From Flagellimonas sp. MMG031 (GTDB lineage: Bacteria; Bacteroidota; Bacteroidia; Flavobacteriales; Flavobacteriaceae), in the NCBI RefSeq assembly GCF_040112705.1, contig NZ_CP157804.1, forward strand, positions 188,501 through 252,500: 64,000 bases of DNA, written 5' to 3'. The notes beneath the pieces were generated by a model, which ran no database searches, was not told the origin of the DNA, and was given only the letters and a program-made list of their open reading frames with translations. The position numbers and the translations under genes were made by a program. How positions within the stretch are numbered: the stretch's first letter is position 1; each line of letters opens with the position of its first letter. Positions 32,470-43,093 of the stretch are shown here, piece by piece.

Positions 32470-33408
32470 TTAGAAGTTGTACACTACTTCCAAAGTATGG
32501 CCTTCAAGGGCTTTTTTGGCCTTTTCCAGATCTTGGGTAAAGCCCAAAATATAACCACCACCGCCAGAACCACAGAGTTTGAGGTAATAATCGTTGGTTT
32601 CGATACCCTTTTGCCAAAGTTGATGGAACTTGGCAGGAATCATGGGTTTGAAGTTGTCGAACACCACGTGTGACAATTGTTTTAGGTTTCCGAACAGCGA
32701 TTTAATGTTGCCGTTCAAGAAGTCCTCAACACAGGCATCGGTATGTTTGATGAACTGATTTTTAATCATATTACGGAAACCCTCCTGCTTCATGTTTTCC
32801 ATAAAGAGTTGCACCATGGGTGCGGTTTCGCCAGTCATACCGCTATCCAACAAGAACACTGCACCTTTTCCCTCGGTGTTTTGCGAAGGAATACTGGTGG
32901 ATTCGATGTTGTCCTTGGAATTAATAAGGATAGGCAGGCTCAAATAGCTGTTCAATGGGTCCAATCCTGAGGATTTACCGTGGAAGAAAGATTCCATCTT
33001 CCCAAAAATTTTCTTCAACTGAAGTAATTTTTCACGGGTCAAATTTTCCAAGACGGTGATTTTGTCCGTAGCGTAGCGGTCGTAAATGGCAGCCACTAAA
33101 GCACCACTACTTCCAATGCCGTAGCCTTGCGGAATGGAACTGTCAAAGTACATCCCTTCGGCCACATCCTTCTCCAAGGCTTTAATATCGAACGATACCA
33201 AACCTTCCTCCTTCATCTCCAACACCTTAAGATATTCTGCGTAGGCCTTCAGGCTCTTGTTCGATTCTTGGGCCATTTGGGAATTGTTCTTGTCCCATTT
33301 TAAGGCACCCTTAAAAAAATTATAGGGTATGGATAGACCTTTGGAGTCTTTGATAATGCCGTACTCCCCGAACAATAATATCTTGGAATAAAATAGTGGA
33401 CCTTTCAT
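32470..33408 (-). CDS. Mevalonate kinase-type GHMP kinase
   Basis: 312 residues. It starts KILLFGEYGIIKDSKGLSIPY, as GHMP kinases do, and carries the ATP loop GYGIGSSGALVAAIYDRY, then KSSGLDPLNSYLSLP and the C-terminal KLCGSGGGGYILGF motif. Between diphosphomevalonate decarboxylase and a prenyltransferase, it most likely phosphorylates mevalonate or phosphomevalonate. Flavobacterial members are divergent, so mevalonate kinase is the best but not the only reading. It is in operon with the UbiA gene downstream. Confidence 0.82.
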   Translation of the reverse strand: MKGPLFYSKILLFGEYGIIKDSKGLSIPYNFFKGALKWDKNNSQMAQESNKSLKAYAEYLKVLEMKEEGLVSFDIKALEKDVAEGMYFDSSIPQGYGIGSSGALVAAIYDRYATDKITVLENLTREKLLQLKKIFGKMESFFHGKSSGLDPLNSYLSLPILINSKDNIESTSIPSQNTEGKGAVFLLDSGMTGETAPMVQLFMENMKQEGFRNMIKNQFIKHTDACVEDFLNGNIKSLFGNLKQLSHVVFDNFKPMIPAKFHQLWQKGIETNDYYLKLCGSGGGGYILGFTQDLEKAKKALEGHTLEVVYNF

Positions 33409-33549
33409 ATACTACGACTAAGATACAAACATTTTTTGTTTAATGTTTAATAAATATCGATAAACAAATCGATTTTATCCATAAAACCATGTTCCCGTTG
33501 GTCTAAAACCTTGGCAAATAACGTAAAAAAACGCCTTAGCTGTTCATTT

Positions 33550-34635
33550 TTAACCGTTTATTTTGATGGCCCCCGCTCCCACTTGATCGTGGATGTATTG
33601 TCCGTTTTCACAATGTTGGGCCAAATTGTCTTTGATAAACGTCTGTACCTTGGCCTTTTCGGATGAAGGGTAGAGCAAATGCACATTGGCCCCAGCATCA
33701 AGTGTGAAGCATACCGAGGTTTTTGTCTCTTCGCGGTAGTGCCAGATTTTCTGGATGATTTCCAACGTATCCGGTTTCATCAACATAAAGTAGGGCATAC
33801 TTGTCAACATCATGGCATGCAACGTCAGTGCCTCGCTTTCCACTAGTTTGATGAAATCGTCCACATCCCCATTTTTCAAAATAGGTTGTAGTTGGTCCAG
33901 ATGGTCAAATGCCTGTTGAAATCGGTTTGTGGCGTAAGGGTGACCGTGCATCAATTGATGCCCCACGGTGCTGCTCACCTGTTTTTGTCCTTTGTGCACC
34001 AACAAAATGGTATCACAATACCCTTTAAAATCGGGATGCACCTCAAACGGATATTCCACCCCAAATAAATCGGAACTATTGGGTATGTTGGCATGCTCGC
34101 CCCATTGCACCAAATGGCCTTTTATGCTGCGACAAGCACTCCCTGAGCCCAGACGCGCCAAAAAGGACGCTTTTTGATAAAACACAGCCTCATCCAAATC
34201 TGGATTTAATTGTTTTTCCATATCCATTAGACAGAGCGATAGGGCGGCCATCCCACTGGCAGAGGAAGCTATACCGCTACTGTGCGGGAAGGAATTGGAG
34301 GTTTCTATGGTAAAATGATATTCATTTACAAATGGAACATACTTCTCAATTCGCTCTAAAAATGTTTGGATCTTGGGTTTAAAATCTTCTTTTGGCTTGC
34401 CCTCAAAAAAGAGGTCAAAGGAAATGGCACCCTCCTTTTCCTTTTTTGTAAACGAGAGCGAGGTTGTGGTAGCGCAATTGTCCAAAGTAAAACTTATCGA
34501 AGGATTGGCCGGCAATTGCACCGGTTTTTTGCCCCAATATTTCACCAGGGCGATATTACTGGGAGCTTTCCAGGTTACTTTGCCCTTTTCCGGGAATTGT
34601 TGGTACGGATGGGGCAAAAAGTCTTGTTCCGTCAT
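33550..34635 (-). CDS. mvaD: Diphosphomevalonate decarboxylase
   Basis: 361 residues. It begins VTWKAPSNIALVKYWGKKPVQLPANPSISFTLD, the MvaD signature. HSSGIASSASGMAALSLCL is the phosphate loop and ARLGSGSACRSIKGHLVQWG carries the catalytic Ser/Arg region. It converts diphosphomevalonate to isopentenyl diphosphate with ATP and loss of CO2. This shows that the organism uses the mevalonate route, as flavobacteria do. A promoter box lies 33 bases upstream. Downstream the mevalonate kinase gene follows after 141 bp. Confidence 0.93.
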   Translation of the reverse strand: MTEQDFLPHPYQQFPEKGKVTWKAPSNIALVKYWGKKPVQLPANPSISFTLDNCATTTSLSFTKKEKEGAISFDLFFEGKPKEDFKPKIQTFLERIEKYVPFVNEYHFTIETSNSFPHSSGIASSASGMAALSLCLMDMEKQLNPDLDEAVFYQKASFLARLGSGSACRSIKGHLVQWGEHANIPNSSDLFGVEYPFEVHPDFKGYCDTILLVHKGQKQVSSTVGHQLMHGHPYATNRFQQAFDHLDQLQPILKNGDVDDFIKLVESEALTLHAMMLTSMPYFMLMKPDTLEIIQKIWHYREETKTSVCFTLDAGANVHLLYPSSEKAKVQTFIKDNLAQHCENGQYIHDQVGAGAIKING

Positions 34636-34667
34636 GGGAAATGCTTGTTAGATGTACAATATTGTCA

Positions 34668-34675
34668 CAAACTTA
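34668..34675 (-). promoter_or_regulatory. -7 promoter box of mvaD
   Basis: On the minus strand TAAGTTTG, a TAnnTTTG match, 32 bases before the ATG at 34635. Confidence 0.5.
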
Positions 34676-34726
34676 CTGTAAATCGAATTGAAATAAATTC
34701 TTATTTTAGTCGAAGTTGCTCCAATC

Positions 34727-35200
34727 ATGAAAAAAAGAGTCCTTTACATCACTGTAAGCGTTCTGGTTTGCCTAGCCATAGGATTCCTTTCGAGTATTGC
34801 TACCCAAAGCTCGGTAAACGATTGGTACCTTACGCTGGACAAGCCTTCCTTTACCCCACCCAATTATCTGTTTGCCCCGGTTTGGACCGCATTGTACATT
34901 ATGATGGGGGTAGCTGCTGGTATTGTTTGGTCCAAGGGGTATCACCATATCTGGGTAAAAACGGCATTGTACCATTTTGTGTTTCAGCTTTTGTTGAATG
35001 CCCTGTGGAGTATTGTATTCTTCGGGCTTAAAAATCCGCTTGGGGGCATGATCGTGATTCTCGCCCTGCTCACCATGATCATTCTTACCATTAAATGGTT
35101 CAGGGTCATCAGTAAGCCAGCGGCCTACTTGCTCGTACCTTACGTCTTGTGGGTGGCTTTTGCCTCTGCATTGAACTATAAAATCTGGGAACTGAATTAA
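34727..35200 (+). CDS. TspO/MBR family membrane protein
   Basis: 157 residues, five hydrophobic segments. The conserved WYLTLDKPSFTPPNYLFAPVWTALYIMMGVAAGIVW block and FQLLLNALWSIVFFGLKNP identify TspO, the bacterial relative of the mitochondrial translocator protein. TspO binds porphyrins and takes part in light or oxidative stress responses in bacteria that have it. It lies between mvaD (divergent) and a DUF1697 gene (convergent, overlapping by four bases). No carotenoid or tetrapyrrole gene is adjacent apart from the mevalonate genes. Confidence 0.92.
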   Translation: MKKRVLYITVSVLVCLAIGFLSSIATQSSVNDWYLTLDKPSFTPPNYLFAPVWTALYIMMGVAAGIVWSKGYHHIWVKTALYHFVFQLLLNALWSIVFFGLKNPLGGMIVILALLTMIILTIKWFRVISKPAAYLLVPYVLWVAFASALNYKIWELN

Positions 35201-35736
35201 CTAGCGGAGAGCTCCAACAACTTTCGTAAGGTACGGTCATTTCTTGTGGTGGCCTGCACCTGCAATTTTCGTTCGATCAAATTATTGTTGAGTTTGGCCT
35301 TGCCATAGCCTTTTTTACATTGCAGATAAACACAGTTATCGGTGACATGAAAGTCCTCGTGTTCAAAGTTTTGTTGATTAAATTCCTCGACCAATTCCTT
35401 TTGTGGGGGATTTTGGAGCAGTACATAGTACAATTTGTTGCTCTCGGTCGTATCCAAAAAAGGATTGTCCTCCAAAACTTGCTGGATATCAGCCCTCTGA
35501 ACAACTAACGTAGGCACCTCAAAACCAAAATGCTTCAAAATTGTTGAATTGATAAGCTCTTGAAGTGTCTTTGTTTGTGACACTTCGCTATCAAAAACAA
35601 GGTTACCGCTTTGGATGTAGGTTGTTACGTTTTGAAGTCCCACATCCTCCAAAACAGCCCTCAGTTCGGCCATTTTTATCTTTTTTTGACCGCTTACGTT
35701 GATACCCCTGAGCAATGCTATGAATGTGTCCGCCAT
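35197..35736 (-). CDS. DUF1697 family protein
   Basis: 179 residues. The opening TFIALLRGINVSGQKKIKMAELRAVLEDVGLQNVTTYIQSGNLVF is the DUF1697 hallmark. The C-terminal part (CVYLQCKKGYGKAKLNNNLIERKL and ATTRNDRTLRKLLEL) is also typical. The family is widespread, cytoplasmic and of unknown function. It is convergent with the TspO gene, sharing the last four bases. It has its own -7 box. Confidence 0.9.
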   Translation of the reverse strand: MADTFIALLRGINVSGQKKIKMAELRAVLEDVGLQNVTTYIQSGNLVFDSEVSQTKTLQELINSTILKHFGFEVPTLVVQRADIQQVLEDNPFLDTTESNKLYYVLLQNPPQKELVEEFNQQNFEHEDFHVTDNCVYLQCKKGYGKAKLNNNLIERKLQVQATTRNDRTLRKLLELSAS

Positions 35737-35755
35737 GTTAAACCGATGTGATAGC

Positions 35756-35763
35756 CAAATTTA
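35756..35763 (-). promoter_or_regulatory. -7 promoter box of the DUF1697 gene
   Basis: On the minus strand TAAATTTG, a TAnnTTTG match, 19 bases before the ATG at 35736. Confidence 0.5.
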
Positions 35764-35797
35764 TTTTAGTAAATTGAAACGCACTTAAATTAACAAA

Positions 35798-37294
35798 ATG
35801 AATCAATATATCCTGGCTTTGGACCAAGGCACCACCAGTTCCCGTGCCGTGGTCTTCGATAAAAAGGGAACCATTATCTCCGTAGCACAAAAAGAATTCA
35901 CACAACTATTCCCCAAACCTGGGTGGGTGGAACACGACCCCGATGAAATTTGGTCCACCCAAGCCGGAATGGCGGCCGAAGCTGTGAGCAAAAAGGGCAT
36001 CAAAGCCTCGCAATTGGCAGCCATCGGTATCACCAATCAGCGGGAAACCGTTGTGGTGTGGGACAAAAATACCGGAGAGCCGGTGTACAATGCCATTGTT
36101 TGGCAGGACAAGCGTACAGCGGATTATTGCGATGAGCTCAAGAAAGCAGGGAAATCACAACTCATCCGTGAAAAAACGGGACTCGTGATCGATTCCTATT
36201 TTTCGGGCACCAAGGTCAAATGGATTTTGGATAATGTGGAAGGAGCCAGGGAAAAAGCCGAAGCTGGGGACTTGGTTTTGGGCACCATCGACACTTGGCT
36301 AATTTGGAAAATGACGGATGGCGAACTACATATCACCGATGTAACCAATGCTTGTCGTTCCATGCTCTTCAATATCAATACGATGGACTGGGACGATGAA
36401 TTGTTGGAACTGTTGACGATTCCCAAAAGCATGCTTCCCGAAGTAAAACAGTCCAGCGAGGTGTACGGGCATACCAGTGGTAGCCTTTTCGCTACCAAAA
36501 TACCGATTGCAGGGATTGCCGGTGACCAACAGGCCGCTCTTTTTGGGCAAATGTGTACCCAGCAGGGCATGGTCAAAAATACGTATGGCACGGGTTGTTT
36601 TATGTTGATGAACATTGGGGACCAACCGATTGTCTCCGAAAACAATCTTTTGACCACGGTCGCATGGAAAATCAATGGGAAAACCACCTACGCGCTTGAA
36701 GGTAGCATATTTATCGCCGGAGCCGTTGTGCAGTGGTTGCGGGATAGTTTGAACATCATCAAAACCTCTTCCGAAGTCGAGAAATTGGCAAGTTCCGTGG
36801 ACAGTTCCGATGGGGTCATCTTTGTTCCGGCCTTTGCTGGTTTGGGAGCTCCCCATTGGAACCAAAAGGCGCAAGGAACCATTTTTGGGCTCACCCGAGG
36901 TAGTACCGATGCCCATATTGCAAGGGCGGCATTGGAGTCCATCGCCTACCAGACCATGGATATCCTAAAGGCCATGGAGGCGGATTCCGGCATTTCGATA
37001 CAGGAACTCCGAGTGGATGGTGGGGCCACCGTAAACGATATGTTGATGCAGTTTCAGGCCGATGTATTGAATACGGTTACGGTTCGTCCCAAAATTGTGG
37101 AGACTACGGTAATGGGGGCCGCTTATTTGGCCGGATTGGCCGTTGGGTATTGGGAAAGTCCCAAAGAAATCCAAAATATCTGGGAAACCGATGTACATTT
37201 CAACCCCACCAAAGAGCGAAAAGCCATTGATGAAGGCATCGAAGGATGGTACAGGGCCATAAAAGCGCTCGAATATTGGACAGAAAATCCGTAA
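35798..37294 (+). CDS. glpK: Glycerol kinase
   Basis: 498 residues of the FGGY fold. The start [21 protein letters not shown] is the ATP/glycerol block. [31 protein letters not shown], the [12 protein letters not shown] segment and the C-terminal [27 protein letters not shown] are all diagnostic. It phosphorylates glycerol to sn-glycerol-3-phosphate. The glycerol facilitator gene follows after 38 bp, and a glycerophosphodiesterase lies within 3 kb on the other strand, so glycerol and glycerophosphodiester use cluster here. No glpD is visible. Confidence 0.97.
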   Translation: MNQYILALDQGTTSSRAVVFDKKGTIISVAQKEFTQLFPKPGWVEHDPDEIWSTQAGMAAEAVSKKGIKASQLAAIGITNQRETVVVWDKNTGEPVYNAIVWQDKRTADYCDELKKAGKSQLIREKTGLVIDSYFSGTKVKWILDNVEGAREKAEAGDLVLGTIDTWLIWKMTDGELHITDVTNACRSMLFNINTMDWDDELLELLTIPKSMLPEVKQSSEVYGHTSGSLFATKIPIAGIAGDQQAALFGQMCTQQGMVKNTYGTGCFMLMNIGDQPIVSENNLLTTVAWKINGKTTYALEGSIFIAGAVVQWLRDSLNIIKTSSEVEKLASSVDSSDGVIFVPAFAGLGAPHWNQKAQGTIFGLTRGSTDAHIARAALESIAYQTMDILKAMEADSGISIQELRVDGGATVNDMLMQFQADVLNTVTVRPKIVETTVMGAAYLAGLAVGYWESPKEIQNIWETDVHFNPTKERKAIDEGIEGWYRAIKALEYWTENP

Positions 37295-37332
37295 TCTTGT
37301 CAAAACCAAACAAACACTAACATTCCTAGCAT

Positions 37333-38061
37333 ATGACTCCTTTTATTTCTGAGATCGTAGGTACTTTTTTATTGATGGTACTGGGATTGGGCGTAAATGC
37401 CAACGTTTCCCTACAAAAAACCTACGGTAATGGCTCCGGTTGGATCGTGATCACCACTGGATGGGCCTTTGCTGTGTATACTGGCGTTGTGGTCGCAGGG
37501 CCATACAGCGGAGCGCACATTAACCCAGCGGTAAGTTTTGGACTTGCTGCAGCCGGTGAATTTCCTTGGAGCGAAGTACCCAGCTATATCCTTGCCCAAT
37601 TTATCGGCGCCATGTTTGCGGCATTTTGCGTGTGGCTCGTCAACAAGGACCATTTTGATGCCACCGAGGATGGCGGTACCAAAAGAGGCGTATTTTGTAC
37701 CGCTCCTGCCATTCCCAACACGGGCATCAATCTGTTTTCGGAAATCTTGGGCACCTTCGTCCTTGTATTTTCCGTACTCTATTTTACGGATGCCGTGATC
37801 TCTACGAACAATGAAATCATCGGACTCGGTTCCTTGGGCGCTTTGCCGGTTTCCCTTATTGTTTGGGGCATTGGATTGTCGTTGGGTGGCACCACTGGTT
37901 ATGCCATCAACCCGGCACGTGATCTGGGTCCGCGCATTGTACATGCGCTCTTGCCGTTAAAAAATAAAGGTTCCAATGGCTGGGGCTATGCATGGATTCC
38001 CGTAGCGGGACCTATTCTGGGAGGAGTAATAGCTGCTTGGGTAGCCATGCTCTTGCAATAA
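37333..38061 (+). CDS. glpF: Glycerol uptake facilitator (aquaglyceroporin)
   Basis: 242 residues, six membrane segments. The two half-helix motifs are present: SGAHINPAVSFG and GYAINPARDLGPR. The Asp after the second NPAR marks the glycerol-conducting branch of the MIP family. It lets glycerol cross the inner membrane so that GlpK can trap it. It ends two bases before the convergent flavoprotein gene. Confidence 0.95.
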   Translation: MTPFISEIVGTFLLMVLGLGVNANVSLQKTYGNGSGWIVITTGWAFAVYTGVVVAGPYSGAHINPAVSFGLAAAGEFPWSEVPSYILAQFIGAMFAAFCVWLVNKDHFDATEDGGTKRGVFCTAPAIPNTGINLFSEILGTFVLVFSVLYFTDAVISTNNEIIGLGSLGALPVSLIVWGIGLSLGGTTGYAINPARDLGPRIVHALLPLKNKGSNGWGYAWIPVAGPILGGVIAAWVAMLLQ

Positions 38062-38063
38062 TC

Positions 38064-39329
38064 TCATGAGGATATTCCTTGTGCGGCGATGTAGGCACCC
38101 GTCCATGCGTTCTGAAAGTTAAAACCGCCTGTTATGGCATCGACATTGATGATTTCTCCTGCAAAATAGAGGTTAGGATGTAGTTTGCTTTCAAAGGTTT
38201 TAAAATTGATTTCTTTTAAATCGACCCCTCCTGCGGTCACGAACTCTTCTTTAAAGGTGCTTTTGCCTTCCACCTTGAATGATGATGCAGTCAATTGCTC
38301 CGCCAAGGTCTGAAGCTGCACCTTCGTAATGTCGCCCCAACGTTCTTCTAGTGAAATTTGGGCAGCGGACACCAAACGTTGCCATAAGCGCTTGGGCAAC
38401 TCGGTGAGGTTGGTGCGCATCACGGTCTTTTTGGCCTCTACGCCTTTCAATTCTTTTAGATAAGCCTCCATGGATTCGGTGCTGTAATCGGGCAACCAGT
38501 TGACCCGAATTCTAAAAGCGTAGTTATACTCGTTCAAGATATTGGCTCCCCAAGCCGACAGTTTTAAAATGGCCGGCCCGCTCATCCCCCAGTGGGTAAT
38601 CAATAGTGGACCATCGGCATACAATACTGCATCCTCCCTGGCCACGCTTTTGAGGTTGAGCGATTTTGTGTCGGTATGAAACGTTTTTTTGGGCAATACC
38701 TCAACAGTTGCGTAGGTACTCAATCCTTGTATGCCTTTAATTCGTTCATCATTGATATTGAAGGTAAACAAAGAAGGCACGGGAGCCACGATATGATGTC
38801 CCAAGTCCTCCAGCAGCTTCCAGATTTTTGGGTTGCTCCCCGTGGCCAATAGCAATTTTTTGGTAGAGTACGGTTTGTTCATCGTCGTGACCTGCCATCC
38901 ATCATCTATTTTAACGATGGATTTTACAGAGCTATTTTTGAGGATGTGCACCCCCAAACGTTCCGCTTGGCCCACCAAACAATCAATAATACTTTGGGAA
39001 GAATCACTTTTCGGAAAAACGCGTCCGTCTTCCTCGATCTTGAGCGGAACGCCACGTTCCTCAAAAAAGGCCATCACATCCATGGGGGCATAGGTATGGA
39101 AGGGACCTAACAACTCCTTTTCGCCCCTTGGGTAATTAGCTGTCAGCTCTTTCGGAGAAAATTCACCATGGGTTACGTTGCAGCGTCCGCCGCCTGACAC
39201 CTTTACTTTGGATAGCACGGTCTTGCCCCGTTCAAAAATGGCAATGTTCAGGTTCGGTGCCTGTTCCGCAATGTGAATTGCGGCATAAAATCCGGCTGCT
39301 CCGCCCCCTACTATGATTACATCGAACAT
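38064..39329 (-). CDS. HI0933/BaiN-like NAD(P)/FAD-dependent oxidoreductase
   Basis: 421 residues. The N terminus has FDVIIVGGGAAGFYAAIHIA, then KVKVSGGGRCNVTHGEFSPKELTANYPRG, which is the HI0933-family signature. LLITHWGMSGPAILKLSAW follows and the C terminus has the FAD-closing FAGEIINVDAITGGFNFQNAWTGAYIA. The family is made of soluble flavoproteins of unclear substrate; some reduce bile acid intermediates, which is not expected here. Its ATG overlaps the stop of the phosphodiesterase gene (TGATG at 39327-39331), so the two are coupled. Confidence 0.92.
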   Translation of the reverse strand: MFDVIIVGGGAAGFYAAIHIAEQAPNLNIAIFERGKTVLSKVKVSGGGRCNVTHGEFSPKELTANYPRGEKELLGPFHTYAPMDVMAFFEERGVPLKIEEDGRVFPKSDSSQSIIDCLVGQAERLGVHILKNSSVKSIVKIDDGWQVTTMNKPYSTKKLLLATGSNPKIWKLLEDLGHHIVAPVPSLFTFNINDERIKGIQGLSTYATVEVLPKKTFHTDTKSLNLKSVAREDAVLYADGPLLITHWGMSGPAILKLSAWGANILNEYNYAFRIRVNWLPDYSTESMEAYLKELKGVEAKKTVMRTNLTELPKRLWQRLVSAAQISLEERWGDITKVQLQTLAEQLTASSFKVEGKSTFKEEFVTAGGVDLKEINFKTFESKLHPNLYFAGEIINVDAITGGFNFQNAWTGAYIAAQGISS

Positions 39330-40078
39330 CAGTTCACTCGTTCCGGGAAGTTGGTGATAATACCGTCCACCCCGAACTCCATCATTTTTTGGATATCAGC
39401 AGGTTCGTTTACTGTCCAAGTATACACTTTGTATCCCGCTGCTTGCATTGCCGCTGTATTCTCTTGGGTCAATTGTTTAAAATAGGGATTTATGGCCACG
39501 GCGTTCAGTTCCTTGGCGACTTGCATCGCCTCTATAGGGTCATCTTCGGTCAAAACCGCGATTTGAATGTCTTTGTTCTTTTCCCTCATCGTACGGAGCT
39601 CATCCCACTTGAAGCTGGAAATCACAAAATTTTCCGGGCTCCAACCCTCTTTTTCGATATAATAGTTGACGATATGGTTCACCTTGTCGGCAGTGTCATC
39701 CCCTTTTAATTCGATATTCAGCACTACTTGGTTGTTGATCAATCTCAAAACCTCCTGTAACATTGGAATCTTGTGTCCACCATCCAAAATGAGCTGTCGA
39801 AGGTCGGCAATATTGTATTCCTCGATATTGCCCCCTGCATTGGCAAGTCTGTCCACTCTTTCATCATGGAAAACAACGACTTCCCCACTGCTTATTTTGA
39901 AAACGTCAATCTCGATCATATCTACGCCCAAATCCAAGGCTTTTTGTACCGATGCCAATGTATTCTCGGTCTCATGCCCCATGGCTCCTCGGTGACCTAT
40001 CACCAATGGTTTTTTCTTCATTTCACAACTGGTTAAAAGCAAGATAGCTCCGAGAGCTGCAATACAGGTTTTCTTCAT
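39329..40078 (-). CDS. Lipoprotein glycerophosphodiester phosphodiesterase
   Basis: 249 residues. A lipoprotein signal (MKKTCIAALGAILLLTSCE) is followed by the GDPD catalytic start VIGHRGAMGHETENTLASVQKAL, the metal-site block DMIEIDVFKISSGEVVVFHDERVDR, and C-terminal YTWTVNEPADIQKMMEFGVDGIITNFP. It splits glycerophosphodiesters into an alcohol and glycerol-3-phosphate outside the inner membrane. The substrate source may be phospholipid headgroups. glpK/glpF lie close by on the other strand. It starts 103 bp after the GH13 gene on the same strand. Confidence 0.93.
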   Translation of the reverse strand: MKKTCIAALGAILLLTSCEMKKKPLVIGHRGAMGHETENTLASVQKALDLGVDMIEIDVFKISSGEVVVFHDERVDRLANAGGNIEEYNIADLRQLILDGGHKIPMLQEVLRLINNQVVLNIELKGDDTADKVNHIVNYYIEKEGWSPENFVISSFKWDELRTMREKNKDIQIAVLTEDDPIEAMQVAKELNAVAINPYFKQLTQENTAAMQAAGYKVYTWTVNEPADIQKMMEFGVDGIITNFPERVN

Positions 40079-40180
40079 TTTTGGTTCGTTTTGGTTGATA
40101 AAAATACAATTTGCTTTGGAAATTTGGTTGATAGTGGGCCCCTTGACATTGCCGTATGCATATCATTTGTTTGAATAGTA

Positions 40181-42048
40181 TCAAGGCAACTGAAAAATAA
40201 AGGATTCCAAGGGTTCGAGCTGCACTTGAACCTGACCTTGACCATTCTTCACTTCCAATTGCGGTTGTGTTTGTTGATACAGCATTTCTGTTAAAGGATA
40301 CGTTCCATCTGTCAATTGCCATTGGGCAATCACATCTTCTGGTATTTTTAAGTTTAGGGAATAGCTTTTTTCTACATCAAAATTGGACAGCACAATCAGC
40401 TTTTCGCTATCGGACCATCGTACATAGGATAATATTCGGTGGTCATAACCTTCGGTATGGTCCTTATTGAAAAAATGGATCTCTTGATAGTTGCCCATTA
40501 GGGCTTCACTTTTGATGGTAAAGTTTAAGAGTCGCTTATAAAAATCGCGCAAATTTTTTTCTTCTTCGGATAATTGGCCACCATCAAACTTTTTATCATT
40601 AACCCAACGTTGATGATGAGGCACTCCAATATAATCGAATATCGAAGTCCGTGATGGTTTTCCAAAACCTGCATCTTCCGCCCCGGGCTCTCCCACTTCC
40701 TGACCAAAATAAATCATGGTAGGAGATGTACTGATGGTAGCGGAAACCACCATGGCCGGTTTGCCCAATTGGGCATTTCCAGCAAACTCAGGACTTGCAA
40801 TACGTTGCTCATCATGGTTTTCCAGAAAATGGAGCATGTGGTGCTCTATGTCTGCCATTCCTTTTTGGACCACGGGAATATGGTCGGTCCAACCGTAGCC
40901 TTTCATAATATGTTTGATGCTATCGTAGAGTTCTACCTTGTCGTAGAGATAATCCATTTTTCCCTTATGTATATAATCTCGGTACAATTGGGGATTGTAA
41001 CTTCGGCCAAGAGAAAGGCGTCAGGATTTTTCATTTTGATGTTGGAATTCAGATAGCTCCAAAATTCCACGGGTACCATCTCGGCCATATCAAACCGGAA
41101 CCCGTCTACACCTAAATCCAACCAATATTGAGTAATGTCCTTAAACTTGTACCACGAATCGGGCAGGGCCTTATCCTTCCAAAATTCGTAATGTTCCTTA
41201 TAATCTTTTTGACGGTATTCTTCGGGCAGTTCCTCAAAATCTTTGGTTCCGTCCGGACGTACGCCATAATTGATTTTTACAGTTTCGTACCAATCATTAA
41301 AATGGGGCCGGGCCAAGCGCGAGCCATTTCCGGTCCATTTGGCAGGAACCTCTTCAAATTTGGCATCGGCCAACCGATGCGCATCACCGCCCAATGGCAA
41401 ATACCCATCTTGCCATTCGGGCACTTGGAAAGCTTCGCCAGGGATATAGTAAAAATTGTTGTTTTTATCGTAGGCTTTGGAGGTATCGTCCGAAGCACCA
41501 AAATCTTCCACACCTTCGGGATTGGTCAACCCTTCGTAGTTTCTGGCTACATGGTTGGGCACAATATCGATAATCACTTTCATCCCCGCATTGTGCGTAC
41601 GCTGAACCAGCGCCTTGAACTCTTCCAGTCTTTTTGAAGGATCAACAGCCAGATCGGAATTCACATTATAATAGTCTTTCACCGCATAAGGGGATCCTGC
41701 CCTTCCCTTGACCACATCGGGATCATCATTGGAAATGCCGTAGGTGGTATAATCACGGATAACAGCATGGTGAGGCACGCCGGTATACCAGATATGGGTA
41801 ATCCCCAAGTCCTTTATTTCGGTCAGGGCTTCGGTGGTAAAGTCGGCAAACTTGCCCACACCGTTTTCTTCAATGGTTCCCCAAGGTTTGTTATTCGTAT
41901 TGGTATTGCCGAACAATCGGGTAAATACTTGGTAGACTACTTCTTTCTTCTTCATGGGCGGGACTGTCGGTTTTTGACTGGGTTCTTCTTTGCACGCAGA
42001 TAGGATGGTCAGGATAGTCAGAAAAATGAGGGTCTGTTTTGCATTCAT
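40181..42048 (-). pseudogene. GH13 alpha-amylase family lipoprotein, split by a one-base frameshift
   Basis: The start at 42048 gives a lipoprotein signal (MNAKQTLIFLTILTILSACKE). The N-terminal frame holds VVYQVFTRLF, VIIDIVPNHVARNY and the nucleophile block DGFRFDMAEM, then LLAEV with the acid/base Glu. There the frame breaks: at 40999-41001 one A/T seems missing, and restoring it gives LLAEVYNPQLYRDYIHKG, continuing to FLENHDEQRIAS (third catalytic Asp) and a C-terminal beta domain. All catalytic residues survive. It acts on alpha-glucans. It lies directly downstream of a LacI-type gene. Real mutation or sequencing error cannot be told apart. Confidence 0.88.
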
Positions 42049-42073
42049 ACCATCTGAAGCTAGGTTATGCGAC

Positions 42074-43093
42074 TTAATGTGCAATGGAATCACGGATCAC
42101 CAAGGTGGGTTCCAATATTTTGGTCTGATAGGTCTCTTCCTCCGCTTCGCTTTCTACCTTATCTATCAACATTTGGGCAGAAACCTCTCCCATTTTTTCA
42201 CCGTGCTGTGCCACCACAGTGAGGCTGGGGTTGGCATATTTGGACAAAACACCATCGGTAAACCCGATAAAGGCGATATCCTCGGGAATACGCAATCCTT
42301 TTTGCTGCACCAATCGCATGCTGTAAACGGCAAATATTTCATTTACACAGAGCACAGCATCCGGGTTTTTGGTATTTAAAAAGTTTTTGATGGCCTGTTC
42401 ATCCATTTCCATGGAGGGCATTTTTAGGATCATGGATTCATCCGCCTCCAATTCACTGTCCTGCAAGGCCTTCCAATAGCCTTTGGTCCTTGCCTTGCTT
42501 ACGCTCAAGTAGTCGTCGGTAGTAATCAGGGCGATACGTTTTTTGCCTTGGGATATAAATTTGTTGGTAGCTTGGTAAGCCCCTAGTTCATCGTCGATAA
42601 TCACCTTATCACATTCCACTTCATGAGTGATCCTATCAAACAACACCACAGGAATACCTTGCTCGGTGACTTCCTTTAAGTGATTGTAATCCCCTTTTTC
42701 CTGTGTTTGGGAAGAGAGCGACATGATAAAGCCATCGATACTGCCATTGGCCAACATTTCCATATTGATGACCTCTTTATCAAAAGATTCTTCGGACAAA
42801 CAAACAATCACGTTGTAGCCCCGTGCATTGGCGTATTTTTCGATTCCACGAATAACTGTGGTAAAGAAATGATGCACAATATCGGGGATAACCACACCAA
42901 TGTTTTTGGTACGCTTGTTTTTAAGACTTATGGCTATGTTATTGGGCTTGTAATTGTAGAGTTTGGCAAAGGCCTGTACCTTTTCCTTGGTATCCCTGCT
43001 GATTTCCTCGCTGTTCTTCAATGCTTTGGACACCGTGGAAATGGACACCTCGAGTTCTCTGGCTATATCTTTAAGGGTAATCTTTGCTTTCAA
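42074..43093 (-). CDS. LacI family transcriptional regulator
   Basis: 339 residues. The N-terminal DNA-binding domain reads ITLKDIARELEVSISTVSKALKN with the hinge helix around NNIAISLKNKRTKNIGVVIPD. The remainder is a periplasmic-binding-protein-like sugar-sensing domain (GIPVVLFDRITHEVECDKV, FIGFTDGVLSKYANPSLTVV). It is adjacent to a GH13 gene on the same strand and divergent from susC/susD, so it likely controls one or both in response to a sugar. A candidate palindromic operator lies at 43359-43374. Confidence 0.93.
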   Translation of the reverse strand: MKAKITLKDIARELEVSISTVSKALKNSEEISRDTKEKVQAFAKLYNYKPNNIAISLKNKRTKNIGVVIPDIVHHFFTTVIRGIEKYANARGYNVIVCLSEESFDKEVINMEMLANGSIDGFIMSLSSQTQEKGDYNHLKEVTEQGIPVVLFDRITHEVECDKVIIDDELGAYQATNKFISQGKKRIALITTDDYLSVSKARTKGYWKALQDSELEADESMILKMPSMEMDEQAIKNFLNTKNPDAVLCVNEIFAVYSMRLVQQKGLRIPEDIAFIGFTDGVLSKYANPSLTVVAQHGEKMGEVSAQMLIDKVESEAEEETYQTKILEPTLVIRDSIAH